Shown one piece after another: positions 42,929-53,037 of a DNA stretch of 64,000 bases. The notes beneath the pieces were generated by a model that saw only the letters and a program-made list of their open reading frames with translations, did not search any database and had not been told where the DNA came from. Each line of letters begins with the position of its first letter. Within the stretch, counting starts at the first letter, position 1. Origin of the DNA: Lysobacterales bacterium. GTDB taxonomy: Bacteria > Pseudomonadota > Gammaproteobacteria > Xanthomonadales > SZUA-5. The position numbers were made by a program, and so were the translations under genes. Location: contig JALHMG010000010.1 of the NCBI GenBank assembly GCA_022844135.1, forward strand, positions 1-64,000, given 5' to 3'.

Positions 42929-45796
42929 TCACAACTTGACGTCGATCCGCGCGTAATAGAACGCGCCGCCCGGCAAGTCGTAGGTTGAGGCGTCATAGCC
43001 GTTCAGCGTGCACGACAAGCAAATCGGCGGTTCTTTGCCGAAAGCGTTGTTGATGCCGAGCGTGAACCTCATCTCATCGCCAATCCAGTCCGTCTTCACC
43101 GCCGCTTGCAGATCGTGATAGGTCACACTGCCGAGGCGGTTGCGGCCAGTCGCGGGGTTGTTGCGGCACACGGGAAAGCCTGCCGCACTTCCGCAAGCTT
43201 CCTCGCCGTCGCTGATATGACGCACCGTCCAGCTGACATCGAAGGACTGATACTGCCAGCCAACGTTGAGGTTCGAGGTCCATTCCGGGATCAGGCTGTT
43301 GTTGACTTCGATGCCGACTGCGCGCGGTTGCACGGCGTTGTTGGCGCCCACGGCAACGTATTCGTCGACAACGGTATTGCGCCACTGCGCACGCAACTGG
43401 CCCCACGTCTGTTCCGGCAATGCCCAACCGATGTCAACGTCATAGCCGTTGGTGTCGATTCGACCGATGTTGGTCAGGAAATTCCGGAAACTCGAAATCG
43501 CACCCAGACTGTTGCGCGTGATGCCATCGCAGAAGCCCGACGTCGGGTTCTGCACGCACAGATTCAACTGTGTCTGCGCGTCGACCGCCTGGATGCCATC
43601 TTCGATCTCATGGTCGTAATAACTGACAGCGACGTCGAAACGCTCGGCGAAGTCGCCCTGCAGGAAACCTGGGCTCCAGACGAATCCCGCGGTGAACGAA
43701 TCGGCAGTTTCAGGACGCAAACGGAGATTGCCGCCGGTTTGCACGGAAATCTGCGGATTGGGTTGCACATAACCGGCGGGCACACCGAGCTGCGTGCAGT
43801 TCGGATTGCGGCCGCCCTGTGCGTTCGCCGAGCAGGGATCGTTAATCACCGCATCGAAACCGCTGATGCCGGCAAACAGCTCGCCCACGCTCGGCGCACG
43901 AAAGCCCTCAGCCATCGTGCCGCGCAGCAGGAAGTCTTCGTTCACCTGCCAACGCAAGCCGAGCTTGCTGGTGGTTTCGCTGCCGGAATTCGAATAGTCC
44001 GAATAACGTGCGGCGATGCTCAAATCCAGCGCCTGAAAGCCCGGACGATCCGCCAGCAGCGGCACCGCGAATTCGGTGTAGAACTCGTCGACGTCGTAAT
44101 CGCCCTCGGTGCGCTGCGATGCGACGCCGTTGTACTCGCCGGCAAGGGTGAGCCCGTCGGGACTGTAGGAGCCGGCCAGCTTGCGATGCTCCAAGCCCGC
44201 AGCGATTGCAACCGCGCCAGCAGGCAAATCGAACAGATCGCCCGTCATGTTGGCCGAATACAGCGTCAAATCATTGTCGCTGCGGTCGGTGAGCACCGGT
44301 TGAATAAAGGCCAACATTGCCGGCGTGATGCTGCCCTGGCCGAAAATATTGAGCGGCGTGCAGCCCGGGGTGGCGGCGCAGACAGCAGGATCGCCCAGCG
44401 CAATCGATGCGCGGCGGGCGTTATAGCTGCCGAAGTTGGTTTGCGTCGCCTCGCTGCGGCTTCGGACGCCGTTGATGTCCCAGCTGAAAACGCGGTCGAC
44501 GATTTCGAAGGTGCCATCGAGCGTTGCCGAGAAGTAGTACGTGTCGACGTCCTGGAAGAAGCGCCGCGGACCGCCTTCGATCGGGCGCCGACCGCCCAGC
44601 TGGAAGTTCCCGGTGGGCCCGCCGTTGAGGTCGAAGCCGAAGGGATTGAATGGATGGTTGCGCGGGATGCGCACGTTGTCGGCCCAGAAATTCGACGGCA
44701 CGGCGGCGCCAAAGAAGAACGGTTCGGGCGCAGCTTGATTCAAGGATTCGCGATTGTTGTACAGCGTCTTGATCGACAGGCTGGTGGTTTCCGTCAGGTC
44801 AAACCGACCTTGACCGAACAGGCTCTTGCGCTCGCTGGGAGTTTGCAGCAAGTTGAACTGAGCGAAGTTGAAGCGATCGGCGCTGGTGAAGCAGCGGAAG
44901 CCATCGGTGCGTGGGCCGGGGCAGGTTTGCGCCGGGTTGTACACCGGGTTCAGGCTGTTCGGCACGATGTCCAACGTCCGACCGGTGTTCGGATCGCGAA
45001 TGATGAAACGGCCGGCGGGAATGGACGAGCTGCCAAGCGCCACACCAGTGCCGGGCACCGGAAAGCTCGATTGCTCGCGGTCGCGCGAGAAAATGGTTTC
45101 GGTTTCGTGATAACTGGCGCCGATCAGAAAACTGTGGCGCTCGCCGCTACCGCCAAGGCTCAACTCGACATCGGTAACGTCGCCATCGCCCTCTTCGGTT
45201 TGGCCAAAGCGCGTGCTGATCGACACGCCACTCTGATCGCGCTTGGTGATGATGTTGACCACACCGGCGATGGCGTCGGAACCGTAAAGCGACGAGGCGC
45301 CGTCTTCCAGCACTTCGATGCGATCGACCGCGGCGAGCGGGATGGTGTTCAAATCGACCACACCGCTGACGCCCGAGCCCGAGCTTTCATTGACCCAACG
45401 CAGACCATCCACCAGCACCAGCACGCGCTTACTGGTCAGATGCCGCAAATCGACCGTGGTTGCGCCCGCGCCAACGCCGCCGCCGTCGGGCGGGAAACCG
45501 AAGTTGCCAGAGGAGTTGAACTTGGTGTTGAGCGCTGAGCCGGAACCGGTGAGCTGCTGGATCACATCGCCAATCGAAGTCAGGCCGCTGCGCTCGATCT
45601 GCTGCCGATCGATCACCTGCACCGGCACTTGGCCTTCGATCGAGGCTTTCTTGATGCGCGAGCCGGTGACTTCTACGGCTTTCATTTCTTGATCTTGCGC
45701 CACGCCTACAGCAGGCGCGAGCGGCAACAAGACGGCAGACGCTAGGTACAACGCGCGGCGTATGGACGCCGCTAAACGCTTACGGTTCTCTGGCAT
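42929..45796 (-). CDS. TonB-dependent outer membrane receptor
   Basis: The 955-residue protein has a signal peptide ([19 protein letters not shown]), a TonB-box-like segment ([13 protein letters not shown]), a plug domain (about 45-165) with [52 protein letters not shown] and GVVNIITK, and a long beta-barrel with [20 protein letters not shown] and [16 protein letters not shown]. Such receptors import large nutrients with energy from TonB-ExbBD. The ligand is unknown. Glycan or peptide ligands are common for the CirA-like Lysobacterales group this resembles. The DUF1501/DUF1800 genes lie upstream on the same strand after a 286-bp gap, so co-transcription is possible but not certain. Confidence 0.93.
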   Translation of the reverse strand: MPENRKRLAASIRRALYLASAVLLPLAPAVGVAQDQEMKAVEVTGSRIKKASIEGQVPVQVIDRQQIERSGLTSIGDVIQQLTGSGSALNTKFNSSGNFGFPPDGGGVGAGATTVDLRHLTSKRVLVLVDGLRWVNESSGSGVSGVVDLNTIPLAAVDRIEVLEDGASSLYGSDAIAGVVNIITKRDQSGVSISTRFGQTEEGDGDVTDVELSLGGSGERHSFLIGASYHETETIFSRDREQSSFPVPGTGVALGSSSIPAGRFIIRDPNTGRTLDIVPNSLNPVYNPAQTCPGPRTDGFRCFTSADRFNFAQFNLLQTPSERKSLFGQGRFDLTETTSLSIKTLYNNRESLNQAAPEPFFFGAAVPSNFWADNVRIPRNHPFNPFGFDLNGGPTGNFQLGGRRPIEGGPRRFFQDVDTYYFSATLDGTFEIVDRVFSWDINGVRSRSEATQTNFGSYNARRASIALGDPAVCAATPGCTPLNIFGQGSITPAMLAFIQPVLTDRSDNDLTLYSANMTGDLFDLPAGAVAIAAGLEHRKLAGSYSPDGLTLAGEYNGVASQRTEGDYDVDEFYTEFAVPLLADRPGFQALDLSIAARYSDYSNSGSETTSKLGLRWQVNEDFLLRGTMAEGFRAPSVGELFAGISGFDAVINDPCSANAQGGRNPNCTQLGVPAGYVQPNPQISVQTGGNLRLRPETADSFTAGFVWSPGFLQGDFAERFDVAVSYYDHEIEDGIQAVDAQTQLNLCVQNPTSGFCDGITRNSLGAISSFRNFLTNIGRIDTNGYDVDIGWALPEQTWGQLRAQWRNTVVDEYVAVGANNAVQPRAVGIEVNNSLIPEWTSNLNVGWQYQSFDVSWTVRHISDGEEACGSAAGFPVCRNNPATGRNRLGSVTYHDLQAAVKTDWIGDEMRFTLGINNAFGKEPPICLSCTLNGYDASTYDLPGGAFYYARIDVKL

Positions 45797-46044
45797 GACT
45801 CACTCCGAACAGGTTGGGACGCGTGGCCAGACTGTGACAACGCGGCGCCGCTGTTCTACGCGAGCTATGGACACTTGTAAATATTCTGTTATTTCGACCT
45901 GGTGTCCCGCCATGCCGGCCAGTTGCGCACTGTACCGGCGTGCCGTTGAAACCAGAGCGACACCAAGAAATGGAGGCCCAAGTCATAGCCGGAGCACAAC
46001 CACCCTGAGCTTCATCGTGTCGTAGTGTGGATAAACCTGGGTTT

Positions 46045-46073
46045 GAGTGCGGCGACGTAGCGCCGCCGCACTC
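46045..46073 (-). terminator. Hairpin after DUF1501 gene
   Basis: GAGTGCGGCG (46045-46054) and CGCCGCACTC (46064-46073) pair over a 9-nt loop immediately 3' of the DUF1501 gene. There is no T-run. It may end the DUF1800-DUF1501 transcript before the TonB receptor gene. The rest of the 286-bp gap upstream of the receptor shows no gene. Confidence 0.4.
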
Positions 46074-46082
46074 GAAGGTTGG

Positions 46083-47612
46083 TCACGGGTTCATGAAGCC
46101 CAGATCGTTGCCCGAGAAATTGCCGAGCAGTGGAAAAATGCTGTTGAGCGCGGCGTTGTCGGTGACGCCCATCCAGCGCGCCAGTGTGGCGGCAACCTGA
46201 TCGACGCTGGTTGTGGGGATGTACTGGCCGCGGCTGAAACTGTAGTCGCGCGTGGCGTTGTCGTTGGCATTGACGCGCAACTGCGGATAGGTGCCGTACA
46301 AGCGATTGCCGCGCACCGCATCGCCGAGCACCATCAGATTGCCACCCCAGGCGTGATCGGAGCCCGAGCCGTTGCCGGTGAGCGTGCGGCCAAAATCGCT
46401 CATGGTGAATGTCGTCACCTCATTGCGCGCGCCGATTTCGCCGAGCGCGGTCCAGAACGCGCCGACCGCTTGATTGAGCGCGGTCAGCAACGTGCCGTGG
46501 CCGGTCGTGGCCGCCGGCGAATTGGCCGCAAACATGCCATCGTGCAAGTCGAAGGAACCGTAGCGCACGTAGTAGATCTGCCGCTGCGCGCCCAGGCTGG
46601 CGCGGCTGATCTTGATCATGCGTGCAACCATTTCCAGTTGCGCGGCAAGCGTGTTGCCGGTCGGGAACAGCGCCTGCACATCGCCTGCGCCGTTCGGCGC
46701 ATCGAGCAAGGTGGCAAGGTTCTCGCCGACGCTCAACGAGCGCCGCGCAATATCGCCATAACCGCGCACAAACGGATGGGCGCTGGCATCGTCGAGCAGA
46801 TCGTTCAGCAGCGCGCGACGCGAGGCGCTAAAGTTGGTGGTCGAGGTGGCGCTGTAGTTGTCGATCAGATCGACGCCGCCGCTGGCCACTTGATACGGCA
46901 GGATGCCATCGCCATTCAAGAACCGCGCGGCGCCAGCCACCGACAGCGTCGGCGACAAGCCATTCGCCAGGGGCGACACGCCTGCGGCCTTGACCACACG
47001 CCCGCCCCAGCCGAAGCGCGACAGCGGATCGTTGCGGCCGATGCCAATGTGCCACTGCAGCTCTTGATCGTTGTGCGAAAACAATTGCGCCGGACGCGGC
47101 GCGCCGGCGTTGTACTCGGCCATTGTGATCGGCTGCACCAGGGGCCCCGCGTTGCAGACGAAAGCCACCTTGCCTTGATTGAACAACGTCTGCAGGCCGG
47201 GATGGTTTTGCGTCGTGCCGCCGCTGGTGATCGAAAAATCGGCGTGCGCCGGATGCAAGCCGAAGGCGCTCGGCGCGCCGGTGGGATTGATCGGCAACAA
47301 ATCGGCGAAGGCATGCGCCAAACCGGAGGTATTGGTGGCGCTGAAGACGCCGCCGCGCGTGGCGCGATAGGTGTCGTAGCGCGAGCCGGTGGCCTCGGAA
47401 TCGCGCGGCACCAGCCAGTTGAAACTGTCGTTCGCCCCAGCGAGGTAAATGCACACCAGTGCCCGGTAGCCGGTGAGGTTCTTTTGGCTGGCATGCGCGG
47501 CGCTCGGCATCAGCGCCAGTTGCGGAATGAAGCTCGCGGCCGAAGCGGCGCCCAAGGTGCAGCCGAGGCGCTTGATGAAGTTGCGGCGCGATTCGATTGT
47601 CTGACGGCCCAT
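46083..47612 (-). CDS. DUF1501 family exported protein (Tat substrate)
   Basis: The 509-residue protein has a twin-arginine signal (SRRNFIKRLGCTLGAASAAS) and the family's alkaline-phosphatase-superfamily-like features: YRALVCIYLAGANDSFNWLV, ELQWHIGIGR, FDLHDGMF, TMSDFGRTLTGNGSGSDHAW and WGGNLMVLGDAV. DUF1501 proteins are usually found beside DUF1800 proteins; their joint function is unknown, with sulfatase-like folds suggested. It begins 14 nt after the DUF1800 stop with GGGAGA upstream, so they are co-translated. The Tat signal implies folding in the cytoplasm, perhaps with a metal cofactor. Confidence 0.92.
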   Translation of the reverse strand: MGRQTIESRRNFIKRLGCTLGAASAASFIPQLALMPSAAHASQKNLTGYRALVCIYLAGANDSFNWLVPRDSEATGSRYDTYRATRGGVFSATNTSGLAHAFADLLPINPTGAPSAFGLHPAHADFSITSGGTTQNHPGLQTLFNQGKVAFVCNAGPLVQPITMAEYNAGAPRPAQLFSHNDQELQWHIGIGRNDPLSRFGWGGRVVKAAGVSPLANGLSPTLSVAGAARFLNGDGILPYQVASGGVDLIDNYSATSTTNFSASRRALLNDLLDDASAHPFVRGYGDIARRSLSVGENLATLLDAPNGAGDVQALFPTGNTLAAQLEMVARMIKISRASLGAQRQIYYVRYGSFDLHDGMFAANSPAATTGHGTLLTALNQAVGAFWTALGEIGARNEVTTFTMSDFGRTLTGNGSGSDHAWGGNLMVLGDAVRGNRLYGTYPQLRVNANDNATRDYSFSRGQYIPTTSVDQVAATLARWMGVTDNAALNSIFPLLGNFSGNDLGFMNP

Positions 47613-47626
47613 GATGTGTCTCCCGA

Positions 47627-50341
47627 TCAGATTTGCACCGCGAACTCGGACGAGATCGCGATCAGGTGAAGAAGATTGAGTACTTTGCGGCGATGGTCGG
47701 CGCTCGCCATGTCGCCATTCAAATGCGCCAACAGTTTCCCGCGCATCGTTGCGCTCATCTTGCCGCCGAGCAGGCGCGCATTGAGCGTATCGACCAGCAG
47801 CGTATGGTCGGTCGGCAGTGCATCGATTGCAGTGGGCGGGATGTAGGCGGCATTCGTCGGCGCCGCGAAGGTGGTGCTGGCGCCACCGACGTTATAGCCG
47901 GAGAAGATGCGTCGCCAGAGCTCATCGGAGACGGTGATGAAGCTGGTCTCGTTGAGGATCTGGAATTCCGGCGCGTACAGGCCCGCATTGGCGATCTCGC
48001 CCGGTTGCTGGTAGTCGGGTTCGAAGAAATTGAACACCGAGGGTGCGCGCAGCGGCGCTTGGCCGAAGCCGCGATCGAGGTTGGTGACGCCGTTCGCGCC
48101 GCTCGATCCATTGACCACGCCGATCGCGCGCCACACTGCGGTGAGCCGCAGAATCGGTTCGCGCAGCTTGCCGAACGTCGGCGCCGGTGTTGCCGCGCGC
48201 GCCTCGGGATCGAGCAGGATCGCTTTGACCACCGCACCCAGATCGCCGCGCACGCCTGCGCCATTGTCTTCGAACACGGCCGCAACGCGGTCGATGTAAC
48301 CGGGCGATGGATTGCTGGTCGTCAGCCGCTGGATCAACTGGCGCGACATAAAGGGCGGCACGTTCGGATGCACGAACAGCGAGTCGAGCAGCGTGTTGAC
48401 TTGCGCATTGCAGTAGTCGATGCAGGTTTGCTGATCGACCGCCGCCGTGCCAGTGTGGCAGGCCACGGTGCTCGGCGCGATCGAAATGCCGGCGAGCAAC
48501 TGCTTGCGATCGTTCGGCGCCGGCAGCACCGCGTAGTTGTTGGTCGCGGTCGCCGAGCGGCCGGTGTCGGCATAACGCGGATAACACACCATCGGCTGAT
48601 ATGCATCCGGATGGATCAGCGCAGTCACGTTATTGTTGCCGTTCAGTGCCCCGACGTAGCGCGGCGGATTGGAGAAAAACAGTGTGGTCGAGAACTGCCG
48701 AGCGGTCCCCGTCGTGCCGCAGTTGCGGTTCAAGGTAATCCCGCCGATGGTGGCCGATCCGGTGCATTGGTAGGCATGGCCGGTCAGCACCTTGGCGGTG
48801 GTGGTCACCAGATCCTGGGTGTACGTTGCGACGGGCGATCCGTTTTGCAAAATCGGCGAGAAGTCGCGATTGCGCTCCACGAGGCCAATCGAAAACAGTT
48901 GCATCACTTCGCGCGCATAGTTCTCGTCCGGTTGAATCAGGCCGGGCACCAGGGTGCCGCTGGTGTTGATCGTCCAATCGGTTTTCTGGTTTCGAAGGCT
49001 GGTCAGGAATGCACCCATCATCGGGCTCAGCGTGACTTCCTTGAGCAGGTCGCGATAGTTGCCGAAGGCGTTGCGCAGCAAGATATCGTTGTACTCGGCC
49101 ACGCCGATGGTGTTGTTGTCGAGCGTGCCGACTTCGCTGAGCACCAGGATCTGGCTCAACGCATAGGCCACGCGCTGACGCAGCTGGTCGTTCGCATACA
49201 GGGCTGTGTTGAACCAACGTTCCTGGCGATAGACCCGATAGGCCTGCGCGTTCAGCGGTTGCGTCAGTACCTGCTGCGCAATCTGCTGCTCGATGGTCGG
49301 ACGATGCAATGAGGGCGTGATGCCGCGCTGCTGATCGATCCACGCGGCGTAGCCGAGGTTGCGCACCTCGGCGATTTGACCTGGCGTTGGGCCGAAGGTG
49401 GCTTGGGTCAGGAACCGCGCGGCGTCGGCATCGGTGGCGGGTCCGCAATCGCTGCCGGTCAGTGCAGTCAGTCGCGTCAACGGCATGCTGCCGGAGCCGT
49501 AGCCAGAGACCGTGCTATTCCAACTCCAGGTTGCGGAATTGGCGTTGATCGCGCGGAAGGTCATCGTGCCCCACGGTTGCGTGGTGACCTGGCTGGGATT
49601 GAAGTTCGGCGGAAAATTAGCGCCGCTGGTGATGTTCGCACTGAGTGTCGCGGTGTCGCCGTTGATCGGACCGAGCGCGGTGATCCAGCGCTGCTGGCCG
49701 TTCAAATAGGTGTACCAGACTGCGAGCATCTGCCGCGCTTCTGGCGGGCCGAGCACTTCGGTGAGAACGCCGTGGCCATCCTGCGCCGGGTCGAACCACG
49801 CCCCGGCGTGACAAGAAGCTACGCGGCCGACCGTGGGCTCGAACGTCGATGCCGGTTGCGTCAAGCGCACAATCGGCATCTCGCCGCTATTAAATCCAGG
49901 GAAGCTCGTCGTCCACAGCGCCCGTCCTGCATTCTTGTTGTCCATCCGCAAGGTCAACTGGCCCCACGGCTGCACCTGCGCACTGGCGGGAACGAAGCGC
50001 GGCGGGAAATCGGCGCCCGTGGTGATCGACAGCGACACCCGCACTTCATTGCGCGTGCCGCTGCCGATGCCGAACAGCCAACGCGCATTGCCACCCTGAT
50101 AGGTGAACCAACTGACCAGCACCGCCGGCACGCCGCCGTTGACGATGTGCTGTACCACAAAGCCGTGGCCGTTCTGCGCCGGGTCGTACCAGGTGCCGGA
50201 GAGGTCGGAGCCGACCGCATACGCAGCCTTGTTCGGTGCCGGATCGGAGGCGGGAAGACTGGGCTTGCCCGGCAATGCCAATTGGGCCGAAGCAACCGAG
50301 GCGAAAAACAGACCTGCCAGTGCGAGTATCGATTTCATCAT
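47627..50341 (-). CDS. DUF1800 family exported protein with N-terminal tandem repeats
   Basis: 904 residues with a signal peptide (MMKSILALAGLFFASVASAQ). Two N-terminal repeats of about 110-120 residues each start with a W-[YF]-DPAQ-[ND]-GHG signature (WYDPAQNGHG at 51-60 and WFDPAQDGHG at about 180-192) and end with PWGQLTLR / PWGTMTFR. The DUF1800 domain begins near residue 310 with RFLTQATFGPT and includes NENYAREVMQLFSIG-type sequence (here PDENYAREVMQLFSIGLV), TTTAKVLTGHAY and FVHPNVPPFMSRQLIQRL. DUF1800 is of unknown function and pairs with DUF1501. A Cys pair in the second repeat (ASCHAGAW) and a GSDCGP segment may form disulfides. Confidence 0.92.
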   Translation of the reverse strand: MMKSILALAGLFFASVASAQLALPGKPSLPASDPAPNKAAYAVGSDLSGTWYDPAQNGHGFVVQHIVNGGVPAVLVSWFTYQGGNARWLFGIGSGTRNEVRVSLSITTGADFPPRFVPASAQVQPWGQLTLRMDNKNAGRALWTTSFPGFNSGEMPIVRLTQPASTFEPTVGRVASCHAGAWFDPAQDGHGVLTEVLGPPEARQMLAVWYTYLNGQQRWITALGPINGDTATLSANITSGANFPPNFNPSQVTTQPWGTMTFRAINANSATWSWNSTVSGYGSGSMPLTRLTALTGSDCGPATDADAARFLTQATFGPTPGQIAEVRNLGYAAWIDQQRGITPSLHRPTIEQQIAQQVLTQPLNAQAYRVYRQERWFNTALYANDQLRQRVAYALSQILVLSEVGTLDNNTIGVAEYNDILLRNAFGNYRDLLKEVTLSPMMGAFLTSLRNQKTDWTINTSGTLVPGLIQPDENYAREVMQLFSIGLVERNRDFSPILQNGSPVATYTQDLVTTTAKVLTGHAYQCTGSATIGGITLNRNCGTTGTARQFSTTLFFSNPPRYVGALNGNNNVTALIHPDAYQPMVCYPRYADTGRSATATNNYAVLPAPNDRKQLLAGISIAPSTVACHTGTAAVDQQTCIDYCNAQVNTLLDSLFVHPNVPPFMSRQLIQRLTTSNPSPGYIDRVAAVFEDNGAGVRGDLGAVVKAILLDPEARAATPAPTFGKLREPILRLTAVWRAIGVVNGSSGANGVTNLDRGFGQAPLRAPSVFNFFEPDYQQPGEIANAGLYAPEFQILNETSFITVSDELWRRIFSGYNVGGASTTFAAPTNAAYIPPTAIDALPTDHTLLVDTLNARLLGGKMSATMRGKLLAHLNGDMASADHRRKVLNLLHLIAISSEFAVQI

Positions 50342-50425
50342 GGACTCCTGATTTGCCTATCGCCGAGCGCGCTGCGGATCGAAGCCATCCGCTTGCAACG
50401 GGCTCGCCGAAGCGCTTGCCGAAGA

Positions 50426-50956
50426 TCACCGTCGCAACGATTCATACGACGCCCTAAACAAATGATCGCGCGGGATCGGATCTTCCGCCGCCTCGCCGCG
50501 CGCGCCTTGCTCGATCCAGTCGTAAATCATGCCCTGCAGCGCCCTGGGGATCGGCGCCCCGAACGGCATCCGATTGCCGACAGCAGGCTTGGGGCAACTG
50601 ACTTTCTGCAACAACAGCGAGGCCGCAGGATCGCCGGGCACCACCCGCAGCATGTCCTTTTGGCTGCTGCGCTGATTGACCAGGTAATAGATCGACAAAT
50701 CGCGAACGCCCAGATCCAGTTCGGCAGCCGCATCGCTGCCGAGGTGGCAGTTTTGCGTGCACGAACTCATGTCGTTGAGCGCCGTCCAGACCTCGTTCCA
50801 GGTCACGTTCTGGTAGATCGGAAGACCGGTCAGATCGTCGCAATTGCCGCCGGCAAGACTGGGATCGGGCCCAGCTTCGCGCGCTGGCGTGAGTGTTTGC
50901 TGCGCGAAGGCGCTGGCACTCACCCACAGCGATAGCGCGACGGCAAGGCGATGCAT
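50426..50956 (-). CDS. Exported CX3CH protein beside DUF1800/DUF1501
   Basis: The 176-residue protein starts with a signal peptide (MHRLAVALSLWVSASAFAQ). Near the middle it has SCTQNCHLGSDAAAELDLG, a CX3CH motif where c-type heme proteins normally have CX2CH. After it come DLSIYYLVNQRSSQ, RVVPGDPAASLLLQKV and MPFGAPIPRALQGMIYDWIEQGA, a layout known from exported cytochrome-like proteins that bind one heme through a Cys-Cys-His motif and end in MPxG (Met ligand). I infer a mono-heme or heme-like domain. The ATG at 50956 starts the signal peptide; the open frame reaches 51226. It precedes DUF1800 and DUF1501 on the same strand, 84 nt upstream, and diverges from hemD. Confidence 0.75.
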   Translation of the reverse strand: MHRLAVALSLWVSASAFAQQTLTPAREAGPDPSLAGGNCDDLTGLPIYQNVTWNEVWTALNDMSSCTQNCHLGSDAAAELDLGVRDLSIYYLVNQRSSQKDMLRVVPGDPAASLLLQKVSCPKPAVGNRMPFGAPIPRALQGMIYDWIEQGARGEAAEDPIPRDHLFRASYESLRR

Positions 50957-51071
50957 AGCGATGTGCCCCTCCCCAAGTCCCGGCATTGTCGCGCCGAAAT
51001 CGACGCTTGTGGGGATCGACAACGCGAAGTCTTGCAAACGGTTGACACGCATTCGGTGCAAAATTCGGCCA

Positions 51072-51770
51072 ATGCTTGTCATTACTCGCCCTGCCGTCGA
51101 AATCCGCCGCAACGCGCTCGCTTTGGCCGGCGTGCCGCATCTTGCCCTGCCGTTGTTGTACACGCGCCGCGTCGCGCGATTGGCGGCAGACGACTTTGCA
51201 TTCGCCGCAGGGGCGCATCGCCACATCCTGGTCAGCCGCGCGGCGGTTGCCGCGGCCTTGCATTTCGTTTCGCTGCATTCGTGCGTCGCAATCGGGGCTG
51301 CGACCGCCGCAGCCCTTTCCGACCGCGGAATCGCGCCCGATGTGGTCGGACTTGAAGACAGCGAGGCGCTGCTCGAACTGCCGGTCCTGAAAGGCGTGGC
51401 CGGCGAACGGATCGCATTGTGGTGCGCACCCGGCGGCCGCGCACTGCTGCAACAAACGCTTGAGAAGCGCGGCGCGCAGGTACGGTCGATCTATGCCTAC
51501 CGGCGCGTGGCGCAAGCGCCATCGGCGCAGACGCTCGCCCAACTGGCCCAACATCGCGGTCCGTTCGCCGTCACGGCGACCAGCGTGGCGCTAATGAATC
51601 GTTGGGACGAGGTCAGTCGTGGCCATCCTCGTTGGCGTCGCCAGACGGTGCTTGCTGCCAGCGATCGCATCGCCGCATCGGCGCGCAACCTGGGTTTCGA
51701 ATCCGTGGTCAATGTCGCCAGCGCATCGATGGCCGCGCTGGCAGGTGCGTGGTGCAAACTGGGCTATTGA
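51072..51770 (+). CDS. hemD: Uroporphyrinogen-III synthase
   Basis: The 232-residue protein makes uroporphyrinogen III from hydroxymethylbilane, the branch-point cyclisation step of heme, siroheme and B12 synthesis. It has the family's two-domain pattern: MLVITRPAVEIRRNALALAG at the N-terminus, HILVSRAAVAAAL in the first domain, IALWCAPGGRALLQQTLEKRGAQV and AYRR in the hinge, and FAVTATSVALMNRWDEV in the C-terminal domain. hemD sequences diverge strongly, so identity rests on this overall pattern. The ATG at 51072 is used. hemC is not nearby; the neighbour is a divergent CX3CH protein. Confidence 0.85.
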   Translation: MLVITRPAVEIRRNALALAGVPHLALPLLYTRRVARLAADDFAFAAGAHRHILVSRAAVAAALHFVSLHSCVAIGAATAAALSDRGIAPDVVGLEDSEALLELPVLKGVAGERIALWCAPGGRALLQQTLEKRGAQVRSIYAYRRVAQAPSAQTLAQLAQHRGPFAVTATSVALMNRWDEVSRGHPRWRRQTVLAASDRIAASARNLGFESVVNVASASMAALAGAWCKLGY

Positions 51771-51913
51771 TCTACACGCTGTCTGAGCCGGGGTTCGCTG
51801 TATTTATACGAACATCCGCACAGCACAACGATGAACCAGCGACTATCGCATCGCACGTTCTGTGCGCAGACTCTGGGTATCCGGCCGAGGTCGCAAGAAC
51901 ACAGGAATTTCGT

Positions 51914-52876
51914 ATGGACCGCTACGAACGCATCGTTCGCCTGCACCGACTGCTGAAGCTCAACCGTACCGGCGTCAGCGTCGACAAGTTGATGGACGAC
52001 ATCGAGGCATCGCGCGCCACGGTGTATCGCGACATCGCCTTCCTGCGCGATGCGCTGGGTGCGCCGATTGATGTCGACAATCGTACGCATAAGTTCAAGT
52101 ACGTCCCCGACCCCACGCAGGACTTCGAACTGCCGGGTGTTTGGCTATCGCCGGACGAGGTGTACGCGCTGCTGGTTGCGCGCCAGGCGCTGGCGACGCA
52201 ATCGGAGGGCGCGCTGGCCGATGCGCTCGGCGATTTGGGGCCGCGCCTGCGTGCGGTGGTTGGCACCAGCGTCGATCATCTTTCGCGCGTGCGCGTGCTG
52301 CGCCAGGGCAGCCGCAAGCTCGACGACGCCGTATTCCGCGCCGTGATCGGTGCGGTGCTGGAGCGCAAGCGCTTGTCGTTCCAATACCGCGCGCGCTCCA
52401 CCGGCAACGGCAGCGTGCGCAACACCTCACCGCAGCGCCTCACGCACTATCGCGACAACTGGTACCTGGACGCGCTCGACCATGACCGGCGCCAGTTACG
52501 CAGCTTCGCGCTCGATCGCATCTCCGCCCCGCAACTGGGCAACACGGCCGAGGACTGGCCCGACAGCGAGCTGGACGCGCACTTCGCCCAAAGCTACGGC
52601 ATCTTCTCCGGCCCCGCCCGTGCCTGGGCCACGATCCGTTTCTCCGCCCACGCCGCCCGCTGGGTCGCCGACGAACGCTGGCACGCGCAACAAAAACAGC
52701 GCTTCCTGCCCGACGGCCGCTTCGAACTGCAAGTCCCCTTCGGCAACGCCCGTGAGTTGCTCATGGACGTCCTGCGCTACGGCCCCGACGCCGAAGTCAT
52801 CGCTCCCGTATCGCTGCGCGAGGAGATGAAGCAGTTGCTGACGTTGGCGTTGACGGGGTATGCGACTTCGCTCTAG
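51914..52876 (+). CDS. WYL-domain transcriptional regulator
   Basis: 320 residues. An N-terminal helix-turn-helix (DRYERIVRLHRLLKLNRTGVS and SRATVYRDIAFLRDALGAPI) is followed by a WYL domain with RARSTGNGSVRNTSPQRLTHYRDNWYLDALDHDR and a C-terminal extension. WYL proteins sense ligands, often nucleotides, and control DNA-repair or defence genes. The last codon is CTC and the stop TAG lies within the CTAG end of the MITE at 52873-53037; the sequence downstream of the element is the old 3' flank. A partial duplicate of the gene's 3' end lies at 56761-56931 with CTT-TAG and no MITE, so the insertion did not change the protein. Confidence 0.92.
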   Translation: MDRYERIVRLHRLLKLNRTGVSVDKLMDDIEASRATVYRDIAFLRDALGAPIDVDNRTHKFKYVPDPTQDFELPGVWLSPDEVYALLVARQALATQSEGALADALGDLGPRLRAVVGTSVDHLSRVRVLRQGSRKLDDAVFRAVIGAVLERKRLSFQYRARSTGNGSVRNTSPQRLTHYRDNWYLDALDHDRRQLRSFALDRISAPQLGNTAEDWPDSELDAHFAQSYGIFSGPARAWATIRFSAHAARWVADERWHAQQKQRFLPDGRFELQVPFGNARELLMDVLRYGPDAEVIAPVSLREEMKQLLTLALTGYATSL

Positions 52877-53037
52877 TGTGGCGTTCCGTAATTACCTTGA
52901 ACTATTTCCGCGCCTTTTGACCCGAATACGTCGTTGTTCGTCGTCGCCATAGCGCTGCTATGACTCCTCCTCTCGCCTAGTCTCGGGCCAAAATGCATCG
53001 GAACTTACTTCAACGTAATTACGGAACACCACACTAG
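52873..53037 (-). mobile_element. MITE-like element, family B (165 bp)
   Basis: The element is bounded by CTAG at both ends and 29-bp inverted repeats with two mismatches (start CTAGTGTGGCGTTCC). Its core is the reverse complement of family A's core (GTCATAGCAGCGCTATGG is shared), and its length is identical (165 bp), but the outer repeats differ after the first 12 bases. The duplicated WYL 3' end at 56928-56931 shows the uninterrupted target TTAG, so CTAG is a target-site duplication of the YTAR type. No coding capacity. Confidence 0.85.

Noticed and set aside
43106-45538. 810-codon plus-strand frame antisense to the TonB receptor
   Set aside because: Shadow of a well-supported TonB-dependent receptor; no recognisable domain.
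47633-49312. 559-codon plus-strand frame antisense to DUF1800
   Set aside because: Shadow of the DUF1800 gene; His/Arg-rich without motifs.
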